64,000 bases of DNA from NCBI RefSeq assembly GCF_014356525.2, contig NC_052508.1, positions 52,634,442 to 52,698,441 on the forward strand, given 5' to 3'. This stretch comes from Nilaparvata lugens. Taxonomy: Eukaryota > Arthropoda > Insecta > Hemiptera > Delphacidae. The translations under genes and the position numbers were made by a program. A model generated the notes under the pieces. It made no database searches. It was not told the origin of the DNA and was given only the letters and a program-made list of their open reading frames with translations. Positions 1 to 11,049 of this stretch are shown here, piece after piece. Numbering within the stretch: position 1 is the first letter of the stretch; every line of letters starts with the position of its first letter.

Positions 1-2511
1 CACAATAATTAAGAAACAAGTAAAATCCAATTAGGCAAATTAATTCCACTCGGCATTCTAATTGTAACCATTAATATTTCTCCGTTTGCTCTCAAACAGG
101 CCGAAGACCTCTTGGAGGATGCTAGGGAGTTCTGTCATGAATAATTAATTACTTGGGTTGCCATCTCCCAATACAAGAACAGGTGCCAGATTTAAATACA
201 ATGCCTCTACGCATGCGCCAGCATCCACGGCCTTCTTGAATCGGCGCAAATGAGAATCACAACCAAATAATAAAAATTGAACACAACCAAAAGACAAAAG
301 ACAAAATCGAAGACTTGTATTTGTGCACTTACAACTCGGTATTCTCTTCACGGTGTCCATATAATTCAGTTTACTTGAATTTCAACACTGCTTTTGATAC
401 TGTAAAGGACACAAAAACTCCTCAAAAAACTGTCCTACAAGTATAATGCCTTACATGATTGAGTCCTTTGTACGACACATGTGATTGATGGACTGATTTG
501 GTACAAGTTTCTTTTGTTCAGAATCTTCTACAAATTTTTTTTCCCGGCGTATAAGTGGTATTCGTACAGTTTCAAAACTTCTTACACCATGTAACATTTA
601 TACGGCAGCTTGGCAATCCCAAACCGAAGGGCATGTTCATACCCAACTTGGTAGTTCGATGATGATTTCAATGAATGAAGTGGAATGAATCATTCATTCT
701 GGTTCATCACCTGCCGTCTAGATTGTTCAAAAAGGTATGTTTGATTAGAAAACATGGAACTTGTTTGCAGTTATCGGTTGAGGTACTTTGTAAGCTGAAC
801 GCTTGTTTTATGATTTTAGTTTTTTCTGATCTGATAAAACCACAATGATGCTCGATTTCATAAATATTTTCATATGGCAGGAGAGAATGATCATGGACAA
901 GTCATGAAAACGGTTGAATGATTGTTTTTGTTCAACATCTTTGTTATTGTTCAATATTTGAAACACACACATAGCACCTGAAATGTTCCTGTTACATTCA
1001 GGTTTTAAATCTGAACTGCTACATTGAAAAATGTTGAAAATATCCTCCTTCCTTATAAAAATCCTACCCAAAGTGAGGAACGTATCGTTGAAATAGACTT
1101 ACGTTGAAATACAAGTGAGTATGTAATAGATACGTGTTCTGTGATCTAGACTTCTGAACAAAATCAGAAAGAATAAATTTTTTGCAATGGACCAACAGAA
1201 AATAATTTCACAAATTCACGTACGAATGTACATAATCAGTGTGTGAAATTATATTTATCTTTTAATTAACACTGATTAAATACGACTTTCCTATAGTACT
1301 AATCACAGAAAGATGTATTAAATACTTCATAGGGAACCTTAAAACTAATTCAGCCTGAATGAATGTTAATACAGTAATAGAAATGTCTATTAGGCTACTA
1401 GCTGGGGACAAAAACATTACAATCGACCACAAAATGGAAAGCTTCTAGGGTTTAGTGAAAGATAGTGGAGAACCTGGCGGACATATTGGATTGAAGGAAG
1501 GGGGAGGGGAGATCAATAAGTCAAGTATCCACAAGGGAAATCGAGGGAGGACTACAACGTACTTCACTTAAGTCGCCTCGACGTTCAACCCCACTGTAAG
1601 CTCTTAAACAATGCATGGACATTATGCAACCCCATGAAAAGTTATATTGTGAAATATAGAATTCTCAAATTCTATTATTGGATGGATTTGAATCTTCATG
1701 GAATTGAGAATCATGGATTTAATTTATTCGTTTATTCTTTATTTCCTCACAAAAAAGCAGAGATCGGAGGAGAAAAACTAAGGATACCTCGTATTATTTC
1801 TCTCTCAAATTCCGGTTGCATTGAAAAGTCCGATATAGAATTGATTCTATAGTGATTTTTCTCAAGTGATGATTCTTCTAGATAAAGTAACTTGTGTATG
1901 ATTTATAGCCGAGCTAGTGGAATCTGAATAAACAGAATATATTTTATTTCGTGTAGTGTAAATCTTGTTTCCAGCTCAATGTCATTTTTTGGCAAATTAG
2001 CATTTAATATTTTTCTTCGGTATTCCTACACTTTTTCCCAAATCTAAAATCGATGGAAAGTTCAAAAATGCATAGAGGACCTTAAGGAAGAACTCTCTTT
2101 CAATTCATAATCATTAATATTTCTCATGGCAGTGATGTAATTTTAAATTATTATCAATCTGTTTGGTTTTTTTGTAAAGTCCAAGTTAAGTATTTGAATG
2201 TAATCAAATAGTTTAATCATAAAAGTATTTACATTTTCTTATCAAATGAGAATGGTATAGTCTCTTATTGAAATTTGGATATTACAAGAGAGTATTAGTA
2301 AGCTACATTTTATTTAATAGATAGCTTTATCTATGAGAAATTTGATCTAAGAATATGAGACGTTTGCTGTTCTTACTCTAATATTCAACGGCTGGTATAT
2401 ACCAAATACAACAATGAAATTAAACTGTATGAATTATTCTGTATTTTTCAATTTATCAATTTATTGGGGATAAAAAATGCACTTTCATATTTCTAGTTTC
2501 TCCTTTTCCAG
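1..2511. other. Non-coding AT-rich stretch, no gene recognised
   Basis: AT-rich sequence with many stops in all frames. The open frames present are short, compositionally random and match no family I recognise. No RNA gene or clear repeat terminus was seen. It could be intergenic or a long intron, since a candidate exon follows at 2512. Confidence 0.5.
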
Positions 2512-2662
2512 GTGAAGCCGTGAATGGTCAACATGAGTCTCAGTTTTGTACAACAATGCAACTCAGGAAGAGCTCAAGATGTTTTCAATTTTTAGCAGTG
2601 CCGGCAGTGAACGCAACTGGCCAAAGATGTCTCCACTTTTTTCTGATGGATGATATTGTAAG
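2512..2662 (+). CDS. Candidate internal exon, unidentified gene
   Basis: A stop-free segment of 151 bp is preceded by a strong pyrimidine tract ending in CAG (ttctccttttccag) and followed by AAG|GTCAGT, a plausible 5' splice site. The encoded peptide is balanced in composition and not low complexity. It includes motifs such as FCTTMQLR near the start and RCLHFFLMDD near the end. I do not recognise the family. No neighbouring exon in compatible phase was identified, so this may be a chance splice-like match. Transcript evidence would decide. Confidence 0.3.
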
Positions 2663-4820
2663 GTCAGTTGATATTGAACTAAATTCAGCTACTGTATCAA
2701 TGTTTTTGTGAACATGACTTTCTCTGTTACACATGGGCGGCCATTTATGATGTCTCCCAATTGTAGGGCGGTTGGGATGCTGGTCGTAGCTGGCAGATTT
2801 ACCTCAATTGAGATCTATCTCTTTGTCGACCAGCTGCTCATAATAATCATCTTACGGACAACAGTTCCAATTATTATAGTTTAACTGAACTGCTCAATGT
2901 CTCAACAAAACATCTGTCTGTTCTATCTTCTATTATTTATGCTAAATCAAAAATGACTTCTATTGAAACGAAGATTTAAGACTGCTTCCAGCTTTGATAC
3001 TCTTATACAGCATTGTCTACAGACTTACATAGACTTCATAGTCTATAATAAGTTATGTAGACACTAAACAGCTTCTCCTAGACCTAGAATACACAAGAAG
3101 TGTGAAGTCTAAAGAGTAAATCATACAGATGCTTCTGGATATAACGTATATATGTTCATGTAGGGTAGGTAGGGTACATATGTATAATTTGTAACCTGTA
3201 TTACTATATACATGAATCACAAAGGTACGTATATTCTAGGTTTGACAGTGATGTGAGTGGAACCACTTTTGATGCTTCAATCATTGACTTATTCTTAATA
3301 AAGTATTCAATGAACAGTGAAGGGATTTTATTGCTCACACCAATTTTACTTATTTGATGATGCTCTTCAAAAGCGAACTTTATTCATTACATAATTTATT
3401 GAGGAGCTAATAAAGGATTAGCCCAGAAGAAACAGGAATATTATTTGAAATTTGTCACGGTATTACTGCCTTTTTTTTTGTCAATATCTCAAGATTTACA
3501 AAAAATAAAACTTTCAGATTTAAAAAACTTCAACTTCAACAAAAAATCAAGATTCAAACTGGGATTAACTGGCGCTATATCTCAGATAATAAGCTTTGAG
3601 CATAGAGAAACAAAGCAATTCTTCTATGCTATAAGCAGGGAATATCAATGCAAATAGATATATATTATTACACTCTTTATAGATTGGTTATTGGTTATAT
3701 AGATATAGATTGCTTTAGGTTATATGTAAGCTTTGCTAAAAGTTGGAAGGAAATAAAATAATCTGTATTCAGTAATGAACATTAGTCACAGGAATCAAGA
3801 CACTGGAATGAAGGATCCTAATCTTTTTTCAATCAGAGTATTGAAGTGAGTTTCAACGAACATCTTCTGTAGAGCATACAGTATCATGGATCTCTAATCG
3901 TAGTTTGAGATTGAATTCTCACAAAATGTTGCAAACATTTGGCCTCACGTAGAATACGCGGAGAAGCAATCGGACAACAATAACCTTGCCATTCGAATTA
4001 ATGTCCTTCGAATCCAAAACCTCGTGTCACGGTCATTAAGTGTTGATCTTCTCAAGCTCAAGGCAATCAACATGTGAGTGGCTGAATTTCCCTTTTTATA
4101 GATGAGCTGCGACTCTCAAAAAAAAATAGGACATTATCAAGATTAACGTTTCTCCGGAAAAAGGACAAGTGAAAACTTTCAAAAAAGAATGGGACTCCAT
4201 CAGCATCAGGATTACTCGAAAAAGATAATCACCTTCTTCATTTACATTGGAGATTCGCATTTTGGATTTCATTGGTTGAATAGAAGAATAGGACCTTCTC
4301 AACATAAATGTTTCTTAAAAAAGAGGACTGTCATCATCTACATTAGCGATCCCCATTTCGAGATTCCTTTGGTTACCAAATGTCCGAACAAATCTTGAAC
4401 TCTAAAATTTGGGATGCGAATCGTTCCGCGGCCGGCATCAATGTAGCGGATCCCAGGCTTACCTGCGAATCATTCTGCAACTTTATAAGTGTCCATTGAT
4501 TGTTGAAGCCAGGGACGGTTATGAGCTTGATCCTGTTTTTATTGCCGACTATAAAATATAAAAGCCATTCAGTCGCCTGGCCTTTTCGGCAGTCGAATCT
4601 TATATTGCCAGCTTACCAATAAAACGTTGCTTACCATAAAAGGCGCGACTAATAAGAATGGAAATCACAATAAATACGGGATTAACGACCGGGAGTCTTT
4701 ATTTGGTAGTCAATTACCGCGGCTTCCCACAGGTGCAGTGCTTTTGTATTAGCATGCCTGATTGGTTGGGCTGCGCCAATTAAAATCTCATCGTGCGACC
4801 GAGCTCAGCGCACCTTTACT
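2663..4820. other. Non-coding stretch, nothing recognised
   Basis: AT-rich sequence with only short random frames. A weak local hairpin lies near 3005-3065, around tctacagacttacatagac. Nothing else can be supported. Confidence 0.45.
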
Positions 4821-4900
4821 CAGATTCACGTCAAGCTGTCAGCAGTGGCTGAATGGGTAGCATTGGTGTTGGGCAAATGTGATGCTGACAACTTAAGGAT
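4821..4900. repeat. Short palindromic MITE, degraded copy
   Basis: This is a copy of a ~80-90 bp family whose arms read GATTCACTTnAAACTGTCAGCA and, inverted, TGCTGACAGTTTAAAGTGAATC. The core resembles TTGAATGGGAAGCATTGGTG. Here both arms are recognisable (cagattcacgtcaagctgtcagc / gatgctgacaacttaag). A second copy begins 16 bp downstream. Mobility by a DNA transposase in trans is inferred from the inverted arms and dispersal. Confidence 0.6.
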
Positions 4901-4915
4901 CGATGCAACTATACT

Positions 4916-5003
4916 GAGATTTATTTTGAACTTACAGCATTGGTTGAATGAGAAGCATTGATATTATCTATAATGAATGCTGACGGTATAAAGTGAATCT
5001 CAC
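4916..5003. repeat. Short palindromic MITE, second tandem-placed copy
   Basis: This belongs to the same family as the copy just upstream. The core tggttgaatgagaagcattg and the right arm (aatgctgacggtataaagtgaatctcac) are well preserved. The left arm has diverged (gagatttattttgaacttacagca). Confidence 0.65.
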
Positions 5004-5391
5004 TACACCAAATCGCATTCTCTCGCACTCACACACTCGCGCATTGTGATGCTGAATCATTTCGATTTTTCCTATTTCAATTTGACAATAACTGCTAATG
5101 CGGTTTAGTCATGCAGAAAATGGGAGGTTCATCCTGTGAGCACATCCATTGGATATTAGAATTATAGAAAAAAAACTTGTTGATTTTTAATACGCTGAAG
5201 ACTGTTGCACAGCAAATACTGGCAATTAAAAGTTGCCATTTCCTAGAGTCCTTTTGGTAGCATTGTCTGTATTTGAAGCAAATGTTGTGAATAATGTTAC
5301 AATTTGATAATATTGCAAGTCTTCTATTCCTTAAACAATTTTTGAAATATTTAATCAGAATCAGATTGAAGTACTTCCATAGACTACTTAG

Positions 5392-5615
5392 GCCCGCCGC
5401 AAAGTAGACCCACGCTAATCCACGAAAAGCAACCCACGCCGAGGGATTTTTTGTAAACCATTGCTATAGAATTATTTGTAATCAATCAGCTGACAAGTGG
5501 ATTATTCATTGCATGCATTGCACAGATGTCTGGAGAAGCCTAGCAATGGTTTACAAAACATCCCACGGCGAGGGTTGCTTTTCGTGGATTAGCGTTGGTC
5601 TACTTTACAGCGGGC
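5392..5615. mobile_element. MITE with ~45-bp terminal inverted repeats
   Basis: The left end GCCCGCCGCAAAGTAGACC matches the inverted right end GCCCGCTGTAAAGTAGACC. The match continues through the ACGCTAATCCACGAAAAGCAACCC segment and its inverted counterpart (gggttgcttttcgtggattagcgt). An inner inverted pair (aaaccattgcta / tagcaatggttt) extends the foldback. There is no transposase frame, so it is non-autonomous. A target-site duplication is not obvious. Confidence 0.8.
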
Positions 5616-5937
5616 ATCAAATATCATTCCGTGATCATTGTTTAGTAACAGCCGTGAAAGATGTCTCAATTTCTTAATAAGGTCTAGCATAATGAGAAAC
5701 GCAATGCTGATAAGTCGAATTCACAGACAAATACCTCGAAAACAAGATGGCGCCAAAATTTTTAGGGTTTTGCTATATCGCTTGTATTTCAATAACCGTT
5801 CAAGATATTTAGTTAAAACGTTTAATGCCCGTTCGGCGGCATTCAAACTTAACCATTGGTTTGACCGTGGTTGAACCTAACTGATGTTCGTGGAACGAAT
5901 TATTGCTGATTTGACCATCGGATAGAATTTAACCATG

Positions 5938-5945
5938 TTCAAATG
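5938..5945. repeat. 8-bp target-site duplication, left copy (TTCAAATG)
   Basis: TTCAAATG directly abuts the CAGGGGTGCCCA terminus and is repeated exactly after the inverted terminus at 17935-17942. An 8-bp duplication is characteristic of hAT-superfamily insertion. Confidence 0.85.
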
Positions 5946-6115
5946 CAGGGGTGCCCAGTCCCCCCAAGGCCAATGGCGCATGCCCCCCCCCCAATTCAAG
6001 TGTAATGCCCCCCCCCCCCAATCCATGTGTAATGACCCCCCCCCAAAGTACCCCAACTCCCAACTCTTTAGTTTTTAAGATTAGTCAGTGTATGACAATA
6101 AAATTCACATCTTAA

Positions 6116-6278
6116 GGTGCTTACAGATATACGCGCCGCGAACATGAGCAATTCACTTTTAATCAGCTGATGCCAAGCTTTTTATATCTGTATTTTACCG
6201 TTTCTGTAAAAATACAGATATAATCAGCTGATTAAAAGTGAATTGCTCATGTTCGCGGCGCGTATATCTGTACGCACC
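6116..6278. mobile_element. MITE with 56-bp near-perfect inverted arms
   Basis: The arms start GGTGCTTACAGATATACGCG and, inverted from the other end, GGTGCGTACAGATATACGCG. They agree at all but one of about 56 positions. The loop itself folds (atatctgtatttt / aaaatacagatat). The strong foldback and lack of coding capacity fit a MITE. It lies inside the hAT-like element. Confidence 0.85.
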
Positions 6279-7124
6279 TCTACATTCTAATCTTCCAAAG
6301 GACATTATTTACCTTTGGTCTTGTGAGGAATTCTTTCTGTTTTCATAATATTGTAAAAATATATACCATCGTTTCTTATCTCTTTAAAATAGAAATAAAG
6401 TATCTTTTTGATATTATTTTTGAGACTAGCAGTGCACCCGTTCTTGTTCGGGAGGACTAGAAAGAACTTCATTACATCAGGAAAAACTACATGACACATA
6501 TTTTAATAGGATATTAAAAGATAAGTAAGGGAGGCTTTGCTTTTTAAATGTCAAGGTTACTTATAAAAAGTTGAATAATAATATCATTGATAATTCTTTA
6601 TTGCAAAAGAATATTGCATAGCAATCTTGGTAAACATTCATACAAATTTGGAACGATTTTATTCATACAATATATAATGTCGGCAAGTTTAGGTATTCTA
6701 AATCCTATACTATTAAACGAGCAATTTCTGTTTAGATGTTTTGATGTTTAAATTTTTAGATGTTCCTATTATAATAGCGAGCAATTTATGTATATCTGTT
6801 TATATTTTTCTATTTCTATATCTGGTTATCTGGCTATCTGGTTATTTATGTTCAGCGGATCTCGAAAACGGCTCTAACGATTCTCACGAAATTCAGAACA
6901 TAGTAGGTTTATAATATGAAAATTCGATTACACTAGGTCTCATCCCTGGGGAAACTCGCTGAAGGACATTAAAAGAGTTTATTCATCCTTGGAAAAACAG
7001 CTGATAATTTCGGCGTCTGTTGATGATGGAAATGAGTGAGCGAGTGCATGTGTGTGGGACTGAGACAAAATTATGACTCAGCTGTTGAACTTTTGTCCAT
7101 TATTCAATCAGGTACTTAGTGACA

Positions 7125-7262
7125 GTTGTACAAAAGCCGGTTAAATTTTAATCCTGATTAATTCCAGTAGAACCAATCGGATAAGCTATCTTTTTGAGAT
7201 TGTCTTCTGTGATTTGGTTCACGTGACATGAATCAGGATTAAAATTTAACATTCTTTTGTGA
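7125..7262. repeat. MITE-like inverted repeat embedded in the interspersed repeat
   Basis: acaaaagccggttaaatttt and the following aatcctgatta are matched in inverse by aatcaggattaaaatttaac near the other end. The counterpart at 43240-43374 keeps a longer right arm (taaccggcttttgtgcaac). Because both copies of the host repeat carry it at the same place, it predates their dispersal. Confidence 0.6.
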
Positions 7263-7325
7263 GAGAAATTTTTGCATTCCTCTGCGAATTAATCTCAATC
7301 CACTGTGATTAGATAGAACCTTTCT

Positions 7326-7329
7326 GTAT
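7326..7329. repeat. 4-bp target-site duplication of the LTR element (GTAT)
   Basis: GTAT precedes the left LTR and is repeated immediately after the right LTR at 16093-16096. The related empty site at 43.44 kb reads ttctgtatgaatg, with a single GTAT. That confirms the duplication and both element boundaries. Confidence 0.85.
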
Positions 7330-7466
7330 TGTAGTGCTGTATTTTACTCGCCTCACATATGTAGGGTGATTTGCCAAATCATGTAGTGCTGTATTTAAAT
7401 GCCTCACGTTGGGCCGGCAAATCATGTGGTGCGTTTTTTAAAGGCCTCACACATGTAGAGTGAATC
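7330..7466. repeat. Three tandem LTR-end/PBS-like units (3' LTR copy)
   Basis: The units begin at 7330, 7382 and 7425 with TGTAGTGCTGTATTTT, TGTAGTGCTGTATTTA and TGTGGTGCGTTTTTTA. Each is followed by a GCCTCAC block, and the first two end in CAAATCA. The middle unit contains gcctcacgttgggccggc, closely resembling the true primer-binding site (gccccacgttgggcgcca). The LTR end therefore looks like repeated copies of the LTR-PBS junction. Confidence 0.75.
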
Positions 7467-9796
7467 TTGTGCTGAATCAATGGTGTAGAGACTATAAATT
7501 TTGCAATTGCGTGTGTGGACGCTGAGTGTACACCAGACTGATTGACTCACTACAAGATTCAATACAATTGTCGGAATCGCGGGAGGCCTAAACGCTCACT
7601 CACCCTTGATTCTTCTAATGACAGATTGTATAATGATGAAATTTTTATAAGTAGTGTAGCGGACGCTAAACACTGAATACGGATATCTTAAAATTATTAC
7701 CTGTGAAGAATGAGCATACAAAATCATACAGGTCGAGCAAAAATCCCGATGTAGATAATTTACGGGACTGCGTCTCTAATAAGTTCTGAAGGATTAAAAT
7801 ACGGTATTTGGACCAAATATCGTTCAGAATATACTTTGAGAACAGAGTCTTGTCGGGTTTTAAGCTCTATTGTAGGAATTTATATGATCTCTGGCTGCAT
7901 CTGCTGTACAATTGATGTGTTCGCTCCTAAGTCGAGGTTGGTAACAGATAAAAGCTGATATATGAGCAGGTAAGGACAAAGAATAAATATCTCGATCTGA
8001 CCCCACTCCTTACATCCACTTAGACCTGTTCCAATATCCAGCTTAATTCAATTATTTCAATGATCGTATTCGATCGGTTCTTGATGATATAGAACGTATC
8101 AGACACAATAATTGACAGGCTTAAGAAATAATCGAACTCAGAAAACGAATTAACAAAACTTCGGAATTTGATTTACAGATCGATAATAATTTAGCATTGA
8201 CAAAAAGAGTTAAAAATGTTCTTGTGCTTGCATGATACCATGCGTGATTCGACAGAATTTTACAATTGATAAAGTTTAACAATTTTGAAAAAATAGTAAA
8301 AAATGAGTTATAAAATATTTTTAAAATGCTCGGGGTCGTGGTTCTGGCAGCGGAGGATAGCTAATCAACTACAAATTCTTAGAAATGCTACATGAATAAA
8401 TTCTAGGCTCTTAAATGCTAAAGCGCTTGTCGGCGTGGCCAATAATTTAACGAAGAAAATTTTATATCTTTCTGCACTGAAATATTTTCGAAGCGTAGAT
8501 TGGGGCCCCTTTAAACTTATAACTCACGTGAAATTCCTTGGCGGTCGTGGTTTTCTTCTTTAGATCAAAAATCGTTTGATCGGCAGCAATCCAGGCTTCG
8601 GTTTCAGCACGTGGGGAATTTTAATTAAAATATCTCCTTCACCAAATTAATTAAGGGATAATTTACTTTAAACTTTTAGTTTATCGATTGATGAATATAA
8701 ATTTACAAATAACACATAGATCGGCCTAAAAATATTGGCTCAAGAATAAAACATATAAAATCGAACAAGAATTTTTTACGAATAGGTCTTGGTAACTATA
8801 AAGAGATCTGAACGGTGAGGATTTCAAAAGGGAAGTGCTGTCTTTTCTCTCAGCTTCTTGGCTAGACCTTTCTTCTGAGAATCTCGATGTAATAATTTGC
8901 ATGAAAATATGCCATTGGTAGAACGATTGTGACGTAGACATGACGTCAGTGGCAAGTAGTAGAATATAATTCCTTTAATTACAATAATAATTCAATTTAT
9001 GTAATTCTTAAAACTGCTTAATCTTCTAGACATAGTTCCTCTCATACAATGTACATGTGCTAGCATATATGATAAGGCAGGGTTGTTGTCTGATAGTAGA
9101 TTAACATGTGTTGCTTTCAAACGATCACCTTTTTGGTGCTATTTCTATGCACTATGATTGGCTTAGGCTTGCCAAAGAGATTTAATTACCATGTGGTTCA
9201 GTTGAATTAATCATTAATAAATTAATATTCTTATACAATTTTTATTATGTTTGAGACTGTTATAATTAATTTCTGCCGTTTTATCAATAATATACTGTTC
9301 ATGCTATGACCTAGTTAGTTACAATAAGACCTGACATATAATATAATTTCTTAAATAATAAATAATTTCATTGATAATACATACATTTTATTTTTTATTC
9401 GAAATTCTTGGTCCTTTATTGATAGTTTTATAATTTTTAGGAATGATATTATACCTTGCATGAAAACCGGCATGACATTTGACAATACTTTGAATCAGTC
9501 AGCTGTGTTCAGGCTGCTTTAAAAACATCTGATCGATAGTAAACAAAGTGTAACCTCAAAATCAATGAGCAATTCATAAATAATTTGTGCTTTATTTGCA
9601 GAATAATTATAATTTTATTGAATAATTTTTCTAGAAAATGTTCAGTACAGAACGGTACTCTTATCTAATATACAGTTACTGATAAGTAAGCTTTATCGCT
9701 CGGTCGCTAACTATTCCTTTAGCAAATTCTTTCATTTTAAAAGGTAATCACAATTTTTCTCTCTTCTCATGAGGTCTATTTAAAAAATTCATCACA
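7330..9796 (-). repeat. 3' LTR of the non-autonomous element (2467 bp)
   Basis: In element orientation it begins TGTGATGAATTTTTTAAATA (at 9796) and ends CAGCACTACA (at 7330). It is nearly identical to 13628-16092. A 71-residue frame at 8726-8941 recurs in the other LTR, but only because the LTRs are copies. The terminal ~137 bp consist of three degenerate tandem units, described separately. Confidence 0.88.
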
Positions 9797-11049
9797 CAAA
9801 GCCCCCAGGATATTTTAAATAGGTAATTGGGAGACGAGTCGAAACAATGACTATTTGAAAAATCCGATATTGTGATGAATACACTATTTCATCTCCTTAC
9901 TTCTACGAAAACTCGACACTTAACACTAAAAACGATATATTGTGCACTTTTGGCTACGAGAAAATAAATAATTGATTGTTCCTTCCATTGGATACAATCG
10001 AAATACAATAATTAATGAGGTCTCTTTGGATCCTTCATTAAAACAACTCCACAACTTCCATTCACGGGTGGCTTATGAGCAGACCCATAACTATAACAAA
10101 TATACAAGATTTCACATATTATCCTCTTTGGATTCAAACAGTATTTGCAACAAATATAGATTTTCATCATTTTTCATGGTTATTACAGGTTTCGACTCTT
10201 TGTTCTGGCTTTTACATAAATTGGGTGAGAGTGTGATTTAACTTCGGTGACTTGACAATTGTCTACCGTTTGACTCGAGCAATTCCTTTTTTACGCTTAG
10301 TACGTTGTGTATAAACAGGGTTACACTTGAAGTGATTTTTTTGATTTTTATCAAATGCTGGTTGCAAATATTATGTTTTCAAGATTACATTTATCAATTT
10401 GAATTACAATTCATGATCTTTTGATGCAACAGTAATAAATTTCACATTTGAAGGTAAGAATTTCATTTTCTTTTTAGCTTTTTAGCAATAAATTTATATG
10501 ATTATACAACATAGAACATGCGCATTTCGTGCAAATTAACATAAATATATATTTTTGGTTGCGTTTTTTACTTATAATTTCACATTAAATAATAGGTTAC
10601 ATTAATTAATAACGATATTGCTTCAATTCCATTAAAATTGACTCTATGATCTCGCACACATTGGTTGGTGTGACGAAGAAAATTATCGAACAGGCTTTGA
10701 CTCTGAATAGATTTTTCTATCGATTCTGTATTTCGAGGTTAGATTTACACATTTTTCCAAATAAACTTTGTTTATTTTCTTTCCTCCTATTCACTATTAA
10801 CTTCATCTGATCTTTAATTTAAGAATATTTTCTGTGGATAATATAATTTTTGTTTCTGTTTTTCAGTTGTGCGGATTGTACTAGGCGATTGTTTCTGTGA
10901 TGATTGTAACATGAGGCGGATGGCTTGATTAGGTTGGTAAATTTTTAAAGTTGTTTCGTAGTTTTAATTTCTTGACTTAGAGTTGATAATAATTTCTTTA
11001 TTTGATGTGAATTAATAATATTTCCTTATTAGCTGAGATGCGGCGAAGT
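9797..11049 (-). other. 3' untranslated interior of the non-autonomous element
   Basis: This is 1.25 kb between the ORF stop and the 3' LTR, AT-rich and without a convincing frame. The sequence next to the LTR, read on the minus strand, is cctgggggctttg. It contains a short G-run but is not a clean polypurine tract, so plus-strand priming here is only tentative. Confidence 0.55.

Larger units (their letters stand above)
6705..7329 (+). repeat. Interspersed repeat, 5' part (interrupted by LTR element)
   Basis: It begins TATACTATTAAACGAGCAAT and runs through ggatctcgaaaacggctcta and the block cattaaaag...tccttggaaaaacagctgat. It aligns collinearly with the uninterrupted copy at 42891-43526. 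The head is partly duplicated here (a second aatagcgagcaatttatg near 6775). It stops at ttctgtat, where the LTR retrotransposon inserted, and resumes at 16093. No protein is encoded. The family class is not assigned. Confidence 0.75.

Noticed and set aside
8726..8941. 71-codon frame conserved in both LTRs (also 15023-15238)
   Set aside because: The conservation only reflects LTR identity; no known motif.
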